Shown piece by piece: positions 7,551-13,839 of a DNA stretch of 30,183 bases. Origin of the DNA: PGZG01 sp040235405 (lineage in GTDB: Bacteria > Pseudomonadota > Gammaproteobacteria > Pseudomonadales > Alcanivoracaceae); the NCBI GenBank assembly GCA_040235405.1, contig JBECKT010000066.1, positions 1-30,183 on the forward strand. Reading direction: 5' to 3'. Position 1 is the stretch's first letter, and each line of letters starts with the position of its first letter. Both the position numbers and the translations under genes were made by a program. Under the pieces are notes generated by a model. The model did no database searches and was not told the origin of the DNA. It worked only from the letters and a program-made list of their open reading frames with translations.

Positions 7551-8327
7551 TCAGTCGAACTTGCTGAAGTCCGGCTTGCGCTTTTCGATAAACGCCTGCA
7601 TTGCCTCGCGTGCTTCCGGCGACACCAGTCGCTTGCCGAAGGCATCGCCTTCGCTCTTCATATGAGCACGCAGGGTCGCCATAAACGGCTCGCGCATCAA
7701 CTGCTTGGTCAGGCGCACCGCCGCCGCCGGCAACGCCACTAGCCGTGCCGCCTGCTTGCGAGCGTGGGCCTGATAGTCCGCATCCGCCAGCACCGCGTTG
7801 GCGATACCCAGCTCACAGGCTCGGCGCGCGTCAATAATGTCGCCCAGCATCAGCAACTCCGCGGCACGCTGATGCCCCATCAGCATCGGCACCAGGTAAC
7901 TGGAGCCGGCCTCCGGGCACAGGCCGAGTGAAGTAAACGGCATTTGCAGCTTTGCCGACTCACCAAGATAGACCAGATCACAATGCAGCAGCATGGTGGC
8001 ACCTACACCTACTGCCGGGCCGTTCACTGCGGCAATCAGCGGCTTGCTGAAAGACGCCAGCTTGCCGAGAAGAATCATTACCGGCGCCTCATCACCAATC
8101 GGCGGGCTTTTCAGAAAATCCGCCATATCATTGCCAGAGGTGAAGCAATCCTCAGTTCCGGTAATCAGCACCACCCGTACTGATGCGGTCGCCTCGGCGT
8201 GCTCGAATGCCTCATTGATCGCCGTATACATGGCATGGGTAAGGGCATTCTTTCGCTCCGGGCGCTGGATCGAAATTTCCAGTACGCCGGCGTTCTCGGC
8301 GATCACGATTTCCTTGCAGCCACTCAT
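7551..8327 (-). CDS. Enoyl-CoA hydratase/isomerase family protein, delta3-delta2-enoyl-CoA isomerase-like
   Basis: Crotonase-fold acyl-CoA enzyme of 258 residues. RPERKNALTHAMY and TGTEDCFTSGNDMADF form the CoA pocket; KPLIAAVNGPAVGVGATMLLHCDL carries the oxyanion glycine. The two glutamates of true hydratases are not in their usual places: GVGATM replaces the GGGCEL type and MPFTSLGL lacks the G-x-P-E glutamate. Instead GLCPEAGSSYLVP has a Glu where ECI2-type isomerases carry their single catalytic Glu (compare SPEGCSSYTFP in human ECI2, from memory). I therefore favour an isomerase shifting cis/trans-3 to trans-2 double bonds during oxidation of unsaturated acids. It is last in a five-gene operon, 10 bases after the CPXCG gene. 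Confidence 0.85.
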   Translation of the reverse strand: MSGCKEIVIAENAGVLEISIQRPERKNALTHAMYTAINEAFEHAEATASVRVVLITGTEDCFTSGNDMADFLKSPPIGDEAPVMILLGKLASFSKPLIAAVNGPAVGVGATMLLHCDLVYLGESAKLQMPFTSLGLCPEAGSSYLVPMLMGHQRAAELLMLGDIIDARRACELGIANAVLADADYQAHARKQAARLVALPAAAVRLTKQLMREPFMATLRAHMKSEGDAFGKRLVSPEAREAMQAFIEKRKPDFSKFD

Positions 8328-8337
8328 TTAAACTCTC

Positions 8338-8523
8338 TCACTCGCTGTCAGTGCGGAGGGACACCTGCGGTATCCCGCCATCATCAACAACCACACTGAT
8401 ATTGATCGGACTGCAACAGACGCTGCAGTCCTCGACATAGTCCTGTTCCGCCACCGAGCAGTCGATCAGCAACTCGATCGACTCACCACAGTAGGGGCAG
8501 CCACAGAACACACTTTCAAGCAC
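8338..8523 (-). CDS. CPXCG-motif cysteine-rich small protein
   Basis: A 61-residue protein with Cys pairs CGCPYCGES near the N-terminus and DCSVCCSPI in the middle, the pattern of the Cys-rich CPXCG family, which probably binds one zinc ion; function is unknown. The C-terminus is acidic. The start codon overlaps the end of the HIT gene by eight bases and the stop lies 10 bases before the isomerase gene, so it is embedded in the operon and very likely co-translated with its neighbours. Confidence 0.85.
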   Translation of the reverse strand: MLESVFCGCPYCGESIELLIDCSVAEQDYVEDCSVCCSPINISVVVDDGGIPQVSLRTDSE

Positions 8524-8929
8524 AACGATAACTCAATCGGTCACGCAGCGTCGGCAGCCAGGCCGGCTGCTGTCCAGCCGCATATGGCTGTACGCTGCCA
8601 TTGCCCCAGACCGGACCGGGCCAGCAGGGGTCTCCCTCATGACGGGCAACAATATGAATATGCAACTGCGGCACCAGATTGCCGAGCGCGCCGATATTGA
8701 TCTTGTCGGCGCCGGTCAGGGTTTGCAGGTGCAGGGCGCAGCGGTTCATAAGATCAAGCAGCTCATGCTGTTCCTCATGGTCGAGTTCATACCATTCTCG
8801 AATACCGTCCCGCTTCGGCACCAGCACCAGCCAGGGAAAACGCTGGTCATTCATCCAGCGAATCCAGCAGCTGGTGGTTTCGCCCAAAGCCCGAGTGTCC
8901 GCGCTGAGGCGGAAATGCAGCTCAGGCAC
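8516..8929 (-). CDS. HIT-domain nucleotide hydrolase/transferase-like protein
   Basis: Histidine-triad protein, 137 residues from the GTG at 8929. Members act on nucleotide phosphoramidates or dinucleoside polyphosphates; the substrate here is unknown. The motif QLHIHIVAR (His-x-His-x-Val) is the catalytic triad region, although the third His of the classic H-x-H-x-H-x-x is not present, as in several Pseudomonas-type members where Arg follows. WMNDQRFPWLVLVPKRDGIREWYEL is typical of this subgroup. An ATG at 8989 is in frame but lies deep inside the SDR gene; homologues as I recall them start close to the PELHFRLSADTRALG stretch, which supports GTG 8929, overlapping the SDR stop by eight bases. 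Confidence 0.82.
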   Translation of the reverse strand: MPELHFRLSADTRALGETTSCWIRWMNDQRFPWLVLVPKRDGIREWYELDHEEQHELLDLMNRCALHLQTLTGADKINIGALGNLVPQLHIHIVARHEGDPCWPGPVWGNGSVQPYAAGQQPAWLPTLRDRLSYRCA

Positions 8930-9722
8930 CGGCCAGATCCAGCATCGCCGAACCACCGAGCAGCGACACACCACCGTCCAGTGCGACAACCTGACCGGTC
9001 ATATAACTGGTCAGCGGGCTCACCATCAGCATCGCCATCTGGGCCATTTCATCGACCATGGAAAAACGTCCCAGCGGCAGGCGATGGCGAATTTCATCGC
9101 CCTTGTCTGCCGCCAGCAGATCACCTCCGACCGTACCGGCGACATAGCCGGGGGACAAGGCATTAACACGGACGCCACGCTTGCCCCACTCAATTGCCAG
9201 GGTCTTCACCAACATATCGACCGCTGCCTTGGCGGCGCAAACATGGGCCTGATAAGGCATTGGCATCTGCGACTGTGGCGCAGAGATAGCCAGCATCTTG
9301 ACGTTACTGCCGGCCAGGTGCTGCAGCGCTGCCTTGAAGGTATGGAAGGTACCCTTCAGATCAATATCGACCACGGCGCTGAAGCCGTTGCTGCTGATTT
9401 TTTCCGCCGGCGCGAGAAAATTTCCGGCGGCACCTGCAACCACAATTTCATACGGACCAAAATGCGCCGCACCTTGCTGCGCGGCTTCCGTCATAGCATC
9501 GGCATCACGCACATCGGCCGAAAAGCCAACCGCCTCACCACCGGCTTTCTCAATAATTTCCCGGGTTTCATCAAGTTTTTCCTGACGCCGGCCAATCATC
9601 ACCACGCGCGCACCATGGGCCGCGAACATGCGGGCAATGCCCTGATTGATACCGCTGCCAGCACCGGTAATCAACGCGGTTTCGCCAGCCAGTAAATCCC
9701 TTGGCAAGTACAGACTGTGCAT
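8922..9722 (-). CDS. Short-chain dehydrogenase, 2,4-dienoyl-CoA reductase-like
   Basis: NAD(P)H-dependent SDR, 266 residues from the ATG at 9722. ETALITGAGSGINQGIARMF is the Rossmann nucleotide loop, with Asn in place of the last glycine of TGxxxGIG. GAAGNFLAPAEKIS corresponds to the NNAG/NAAGNF motif typical of dienoyl-CoA reductases. At the active site HVCAAKAAVDMLVKTLAIEWGKRGVRVN keeps Lys but has Val where classical SDRs have the Tyr of YxxxK, again as in DECR-type enzymes. The start is set by TGAGGAA overlapping the AraC stop; that site is six bases from 9722 but abuts the alternative ATG at 9728. With the isomerase-like gene in the same operon, a role in oxidising unsaturated acyl-CoAs is likely. 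Confidence 0.85.
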   Translation of the reverse strand: MHSLYLPRDLLAGETALITGAGSGINQGIARMFAAHGARVVMIGRRQEKLDETREIIEKAGGEAVGFSADVRDADAMTEAAQQGAAHFGPYEIVVAGAAGNFLAPAEKISSNGFSAVVDIDLKGTFHTFKAALQHLAGSNVKMLAISAPQSQMPMPYQAHVCAAKAAVDMLVKTLAIEWGKRGVRVNALSPGYVAGTVGGDLLAADKGDEIRHRLPLGRFSMVDEMAQMAMLMVSPLTSYMTGQVVALDGGVSLLGGSAMLDLAGA

Positions 9723-9732
9723 GGTCATTTCC

Positions 9733-10746
9733 TCAGCGACGATAGTCAGACGGGCTGCGCCCGGTCCAGCGACGGAAAGCGCGGGCAAAGTTCGATGCAT
9801 CGGAGTAGCCGAGCTGCACGGCAATATCGTCTACGGTGATTTCAGTCTGGGTCAGATATTCCACCGCCAGCCCCTTGCGCAGATCATCAAGAATGGTCTG
9901 GTAACTGGTGCCCAACTGCTGCAGTTTACGCTTCAGCGTACGCGATGACATATGCAGATCCGAAGCAGCCTCGTCCACCGACGGGAAGCACCCGGACTGG
10001 GCCAGAATAATCCGTCGCACCTGATTGAGCAGCTTGGGCGGTGACTTGATATTGGCCATTTCCTGTTCGCACTGGGCTTCGGCCATTTTTGCCAGCCGCG
10101 GATCAGCAAAGCGCAAGCGCTGATCCAGGCGTGAGGCGGGAAAACGCATCTGGTTATAGGCGCAATCAAACAGCACCGGCACCGGAATCAGAGGTTTCAT
10201 GCGCTCGTAATAATCCGGCTCCGGAAAGGCAAACCGCAGCTCACCATCCATCGGCACTTCACCCAGCAGCTTAAGGCCCATGAAATGGAAACTGCTGAAC
10301 AGGCTCTCGACCGCAAACGGCTGGATATCATGCAGTGCCACCAGCTCGTCGAGCTGCAGTATGGCGGTATCGCCCTCAACCTTGAGCTGCAGGTCGACCA
10401 CGGTGGTACGGGTGCGGAAGAACTTTACCGCCAGCTCCACCGCATCGCGCAAGGTTTCGCTGCTCATCGCGGCGTAACCAAGAAAGCCGTGCGACGACAG
10501 GGTCAGGGTGGCGCCAAAATCCCAGCCCAGCCAGGGTGCGCCGCTAAGCTTGATGGCGCGACGGATAATATTGACAAAATCCTGCAGCGGCAGGCGAGCC
10601 CCGGGATCACGCAGGTTCGGTGGTTCCGCCGCACCGGCCAGCAACTGTTCCTTGCTGACCCCGTAGCGTTCCAGCATGGCCACCAGCAGCGGCGCATACT
10701 CGACGGAAACGGAGTATTCCTCGGGATTCATTTTCAGAATAGTCAT
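9733..10746 (-). CDS. AraC-family transcriptional regulator (arabinose-binding-like N-domain)
   Basis: DNA-binding regulator, about 337 residues from the ATG at 10746. The N-terminal 200 residues (LVAMLERYGVSKEQLLAGA, WLGWDFGATLTLSSHGFLGYAAMSSETLRDAVELAVKFFRTRT) match the Arabinose_bd-type sensory domain of OruR-like Pseudomonas regulators. The C-terminus has two helix-turn-helix units, PSVDEAASDLHMSSRTLKRKLQQLG and EITVDDIAVQLGYSDASNFARAFRRWTGRSPSDYR, the second being the AraC signature. It is the first gene of the operon with the SDR and isomerase genes and probably controls it in response to an acyl-CoA or fatty acid; the ligand is inferred. An earlier in-frame ATG at 10845 is possible, but the extra N-terminus is not family-like. 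Confidence 0.9.
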   Translation of the reverse strand: MTILKMNPEEYSVSVEYAPLLVAMLERYGVSKEQLLAGAAEPPNLRDPGARLPLQDFVNIIRRAIKLSGAPWLGWDFGATLTLSSHGFLGYAAMSSETLRDAVELAVKFFRTRTTVVDLQLKVEGDTAILQLDELVALHDIQPFAVESLFSSFHFMGLKLLGEVPMDGELRFAFPEPDYYERMKPLIPVPVLFDCAYNQMRFPASRLDQRLRFADPRLAKMAEAQCEQEMANIKSPPKLLNQVRRIILAQSGCFPSVDEAASDLHMSSRTLKRKLQQLGTSYQTILDDLRKGLAVEYLTQTEITVDDIAVQLGYSDASNFARAFRRWTGRSPSDYRR

Positions 10747-10913
10747 GCAGCAAGCTCTCTCGTCTCTCTCGTCAGCGCCACAAGCAGGTGGCGCAAAATG
10801 ACCGGCGAATAGCACAAGATAACCTCGCCCCGTTGTCGGCTGCAAGGCAAACGGACCCCAACCTCACACATCGGCGATGATTTGTCATGATCGCGCAGGC
10901 CTGCCCTGCTCAG

Positions 10914-10947
10914 GATGACCTGACAAAAACTGTCAGATCTGGTCATC
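10914..10947. promoter_or_regulatory. Nested inverted repeat, likely operator
   Basis: In the 339-base gap between the AraC gene and the rightward small genes, outer arms GATGACC (10914-10920) and GGTCATC (10941-10947) surround inner arms CTGACA (10920-10925) and TGTCAG (10931-10936). The site lies about 170 bases upstream of the AraC start and about 80 bases upstream of a strongly preceded leader ORF, so it could control both directions. The rest of the gap holds an AT-rich stretch at about 10988-11015 that could carry the rightward promoter; no other gene is seen. Confidence 0.55.
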
Positions 10948-11023
10948 AGAAAGCGGTGCCGTCCGCCACCCGGCCAGCAGCAAGCCATTAAAGAATTGAT
11001 ATAAAAGGATAAATAAGGAGAGC

Positions 11024-11080
11024 ATGGGCTGGCACGATTATCGCCTTGTTGATTGCATACGGGCAAAAGCAATCAGGTGA
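11024..11080 (+). CDS. Putative 18-codon leader peptide
   Basis: MGWHDYRLVDCIRAKAIR is encoded after an excellent AAGGAG ribosome binding site (11015-11020) and an AT-rich promoter-like region. Its TGA stop (11078-11080) lies within the AGGTGAG ribosome binding site of the next ORF at 11086, an arrangement expected for translational coupling. No homologue is known to me; it may simply be fortuitous. Confidence 0.35.
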   Translation: MGWHDYRLVDCIRAKAIR

Positions 11081-11085
11081 GCACC

Positions 11086-11322
11086 ATGAGCAAAGTCGTC
11101 AAACTGGACAATGTTGCCACGGACAAGGCACTGGAGGGCCTGAATCGTCTGACTGGGCTGGTATTCGAAAGCTGGCCGGAGTCACTGGTCGGGGCACCCG
11201 AACAGCATCCGGCAACCAATGAATCAGTAGTTGGAGATCAGCTTGTCCTGACGGCGCAGAGCATTGCCCCGACGCTGGACGAACAATTCGTCGACCTGAA
11301 AGCGCATCGCAGGATCCGATAG
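11086..11322 (+). CDS. Small hypothetical protein
   Basis: A 78-residue ORF beginning MSKVVKLDNVATDKALEGLNRLTGLVFESWPESLV, preceded by AGGTGAGC at good spacing. The first about 45 residues look like an ordered, protein-like sequence; the rest is antisense to the end of the minus-strand gene at 11224-11631 and may be less constrained. No domain is recognised and no transmembrane segment is present. It may be coupled to the 18-codon ORF upstream. Confidence 0.5.
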   Translation: MSKVVKLDNVATDKALEGLNRLTGLVFESWPESLVGAPEQHPATNESVVGDQLVLTAQSIAPTLDEQFVDLKAHRRIR

Positions 11323-11631
11323 CCGCAGCATCACCTGGACCTTGCTGACGCTACCGGTGAAGCGCATGCGGATCAGACCGGACATCAGACTACTGCCATC
11401 ACCGGAGATGCTCGTCCTGTCCACCAGGCTGACATGCTCGCCCGCCTCATCCTCGTGCAGCACCATCAGGCTGACTTCACCGGTGGCGCCGCTAACCTTG
11501 ATCCAGCCGGCAACATTGAACTCTGCATCCCAGACCCGCGCCTTCGGCGGGCGCCCCTCTTCCCATATCCGTGAAGGAACGTCAGCAATGTGTTTATCGA
11601 TCATGGCGCTCTGCTCTCCGGGTTCAGACAT
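11224..11631 (-). CDS. Hypothetical protein, beta-rich
   Basis: A 135-residue protein I do not recognise. It is rich in alternating hydrophobic/polar stretches (FNVAGWIKVSGATGEVSLMVL, GLIRMRFTGSVSKVQVMLRL, RFQVDELFVQR) suggesting a beta-sandwich; no signal peptide or Cys motifs are seen. The start may be ATG 11631 or ATG 11604 (MIDKHIADVP): a TATACT box at 11643-11638 would place the transcript start at or just before 11631, so either the mRNA is nearly leaderless or translation begins at 11604. Its last 99 bases overlap, tail to tail, a small plus-strand ORF. Confidence 0.6.
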   Translation of the reverse strand: MSEPGEQSAMIDKHIADVPSRIWEEGRPPKARVWDAEFNVAGWIKVSGATGEVSLMVLHEDEAGEHVSLVDRTSISGDGSSLMSGLIRMRFTGSVSKVQVMLRLSDPAMRFQVDELFVQRRGNALRRQDKLISNY

Positions 11632-11724
11632 AGGCTAAGTATAAAGAATTAGCATCGCCGGTCCGTGCACCATCCGACCCGCAGACCCGGACCTGGTTCA
11701 CATCTGTGTGGTTCCGATATTTTT

Positions 11725-11757
11725 CTGACATTTCCTGTCCGCCTGACCAATTGTCAG
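11725..11757. promoter_or_regulatory. Spaced CTGACA / TGTCAG inverted repeat upstream of the phasin-like gene
   Basis: CTGACA at 11725-11730 and TGTCAG at 11752-11757 form a 6-bp inverted repeat about 100 bases before the phasin-like start. The same hexamers, closer together, form the core of the dyad at 10920-10936. The match may reflect a shared regulator or chance. Confidence 0.3.
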
Positions 11758-11852
11758 ACAGCCGTTAATGCGCTGCTTCATGCCGCAGCACTACTCTGGC
11801 GCCACTGCAATCGCAGCCATCTTCTCAACCGCTTAATCAAGGGAGCCATATC

Positions 11853-12281
11853 ATGGGCGAACTCAAAGATCTCCGCGCGCAACAGGAAAACCTGATCAAC
11901 CGGGCCCGCGACCTGGGCAGCAAGCTGTATCTGGCCGGTCTGGGCGCCGCAACCAAAGCAGAAGCTACCTCCGGCGAACTGCTCGACGAGTACGTTGCCC
12001 GTGGCACCGCCGAGCTGGGCGAAGCGTCTGAAGGCAAGCCGAAGGCCCTGCTGGCAAGCCGCGGCGCTCTGGCCGCTGCCCGTGAGCTGCTGGAAGCCGC
12101 TCCGGAGAAGCGCAAGGCCCTGTACGAGCGTTTCGTTGATGCCGGCCGTAGCCAGCGTGGCGAGAAAGCCGCTGAAACCAGTGAAATCCTGCTGGCTGGT
12201 CTGGGCGCTGTCCGGACTGCCCGCGAAGAGAGCGAGAAGCTGTTCAACGAGCTGGTTGCCACTGGCGAGCAGCGCGCCTGA
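11853..12281 (+). CDS. Phasin-like (PHA granule-associated) protein with three internal repeats
   Basis: A 142-residue, alanine- and glutamate-rich, helical protein. It contains three related units: SKLYLAGLGAATKAEATSGE, ALLASRGALAAARELLEA and EILLAGLGAVRTAREESEK, each followed by a LxxxYV/FV-type helix (LLDEYVARG, LYERFVDAG, LFNELVATG). The LAGLGA...(F/Y)xxLVxxG pattern resembles the helical region of Pseudomonas PhaI/PhaF phasins, which coat polyhydroxyalkanoate granules, but no PHA synthase gene is in the window. An AAGGGAG ribosome binding site lies eight bases before the ATG, and a strong terminator follows, so it is probably transcribed alone. Function is inferred from repeat similarity only. 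Confidence 0.65.
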   Translation: MGELKDLRAQQENLINRARDLGSKLYLAGLGAATKAEATSGELLDEYVARGTAELGEASEGKPKALLASRGALAAARELLEAAPEKRKALYERFVDAGRSQRGEKAAETSEILLAGLGAVRTAREESEKLFNELVATGEQRA

Positions 12282-12308
12282 GCGTTACTGACTGATCATC
12301 TCCGTATT

Positions 12309-12336
12309 AAGGGGCCTGCGGGCCCCTCTTTTTTTC
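12309..12336 (+). terminator. Intrinsic terminator after the phasin-like gene
   Basis: AGGGGCC (12310-12316) pairs with GGCCCCT (12321-12327) around a TGCG loop and is followed by a T-rich tract through 12335. It lies about 30 bases after the stop codon. Confidence 0.9.
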
Positions 12337-12363
12337 CGGCCCCCCTGCATTGTCCCGCCTGGC

Positions 12364-12392
12364 CATGGCTGCCGGCCACGCCGGCAGCCATG
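12364..12392. repeat. Perfect 13-bp hairpin upstream of the ABC1 kinase gene
   Basis: CATGGCTGCCGGC (12364-12376) and GCCGGCAGCCATG (12380-12392) are exact reverse complements with a three-base CAC loop. No T-run follows. It is about 85 bases before the kinase start; it may be an operator, an extra transcription barrier or an mRNA hairpin. Confidence 0.6.
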
Positions 12393-12476
12393 CTTTGTGT
12401 CTCAGCTAATCGGACTTTACCCGCCAGCCCCGCAAGCGGATAAGATGGGCATCTCGCCCGGGACACAGGACCAGTC

Positions 12477-13805
12477 ATGGCAAAAGAAAAAAGATCCTTT
12501 GGCGCCACCACCCACGCCGGTCGGTTGCTGAAACTGACCGGCATGACCACCTCGATTGCCACCCGGGTGGCCGGACATCAGGTGAAAAAGCTGTTTCAGG
12601 ATGAGGAGGCGCAGAAGCGCGACCGTGAAAAGCTGATGCGTGACGTCGGCAAGCAGGTTGCGCAAACCCTCGGCCAGATGAAAGGCGCGGTGATGAAGGT
12701 CGGCCAGATTGCCTCGCAAATGCAGGATCTGTTGCCGGCGGAAATCGCCGAAGCCCTGACCGTGCTGCAGAAAGCCGCTGCGCCGATGCCGTTTTCCATT
12801 ATCAAGCGTCAGCTGAAACATCAATTGGGCGATGATCCCGCCAGCCTGTTTGCCGAGTTTCAGGAAAAGCCGTTTGCCGCTGCCTCGATCGGTCAGGTAC
12901 ACCGGGCAACTCTCAAGGATGGCACTGACGTGGTGGTCAAGGTCCAGTACCCGGCGGTCAAATCCTCCATTGACTCGGACATGCGCCAGCTGCGACGCAT
13001 TCTCCGTCTTGGCGCACTATTCAAGGTAAATGAAGCCACACTGGATGCCATTTTCTCCGAGATACGCAATCAATTGGAGGAGGAGCTGGACTACAAACAG
13101 GAAGCAGACAACCTGAAGCGCTTTCGCGAGTTCCACCGTGATGAACCCTGGATAGTCATTCCGGAAGTCATTGATGAGCTCAGTTCCGAACAGGTGCTGA
13201 CACTACGCTACGAGCCCGGTGACGATCTGGATACGGTCGAAACCAGCAGCGCCTACAATCAGGAGCTGCGTAATTTGCTGGGCGAGCGCCTTTTCGATGC
13301 GCTTGGCAGAGAGATGTTCGTCCTGCGTGAAGTGCATTGTGATCCGCACCCTGGAAACTTCGCCTTCCGCCCGGACGGCAGTATCGTCATGTACGACTTC
13401 GGTGCGGTTAAGCGTATTCCGGAGGAAGACATCAAAGCGATGAAGGCACTGACACTGGCGGCCTACGCCGGCGACTATGAAGCCCTGGACAGGACTCTGG
13501 TGGACCTGGATGTTCGCAAGGGCGACGGCCCGAATGTCAGCGAGATGTTTTACCGCCCCTGGGTGGAATTACTGATGCCGCCATTTGGCGACCAGCCGTT
13601 CGATTTCGCCGGTTCACGGCTGCATCTGGATCTGGTCAAGCAGACACGTACGGTGCCGTGGAAATATCTGGAGTCATTCCAGCCATCACCGCGCACCCTG
13701 CTGATCAACCGGGTGCTGGGAGGGCATTACTGGACCATGCGGCGACTGCGGGTCAATCAGGCTTTCCGCACCAACGTCGAGAAAACCCTGGATTCCGTAG
13801 ATTAG
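12477..13805 (+). CDS. ABC1/ADCK (UbiB-like) atypical kinase family protein
   Basis: Protein-kinase-like ATPase of the UbiB/COQ8 family; known members support ubiquinone synthesis or lipid handling. The 442-residue chain has the KxGQ motif MKVGQIASQ near residues 73-81, the alanine-rich loop FAAASIGQVHRA near 133-144 that replaces the glycine loop, a catalytic Lys in VVVKVQYP, then EVHCDPHPGNFAF near 286-298 and MYDFGAVKR near 304-312. It lacks the C-terminal membrane helices of E. coli UbiB (about 546 residues) and is not beside ubiE/ubiJ, so it is probably a paralogue of the ADCK type rather than UbiB itself. CAGGA precedes the ATG. Confidence 0.88.
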   Translation: MAKEKRSFGATTHAGRLLKLTGMTTSIATRVAGHQVKKLFQDEEAQKRDREKLMRDVGKQVAQTLGQMKGAVMKVGQIASQMQDLLPAEIAEALTVLQKAAAPMPFSIIKRQLKHQLGDDPASLFAEFQEKPFAAASIGQVHRATLKDGTDVVVKVQYPAVKSSIDSDMRQLRRILRLGALFKVNEATLDAIFSEIRNQLEEELDYKQEADNLKRFREFHRDEPWIVIPEVIDELSSEQVLTLRYEPGDDLDTVETSSAYNQELRNLLGERLFDALGREMFVLREVHCDPHPGNFAFRPDGSIVMYDFGAVKRIPEEDIKAMKALTLAAYAGDYEALDRTLVDLDVRKGDGPNVSEMFYRPWVELLMPPFGDQPFDFAGSRLHLDLVKQTRTVPWKYLESFQPSPRTLLINRVLGGHYWTMRRLRVNQAFRTNVEKTLDSVD

Positions 13806-13839
13806 GGAAACGGCCGGACCAATACACCCGGCCAACACC

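Noticed and set aside
8679..9695. 338-codon plus-strand open frame across the HIT and SDR genes
   Set aside because: It spans two well-supported minus-strand genes and their junction; sequence is Gln/His/Arg-rich without motifs.
13811..13834. GGCCGG/CCGGCC inverted repeat between the converging ABC1 kinase and DUF2333 genes
   Set aside because: The stem is six bases with a ten-base loop and no T-run on either strand, too weak to call a terminator.
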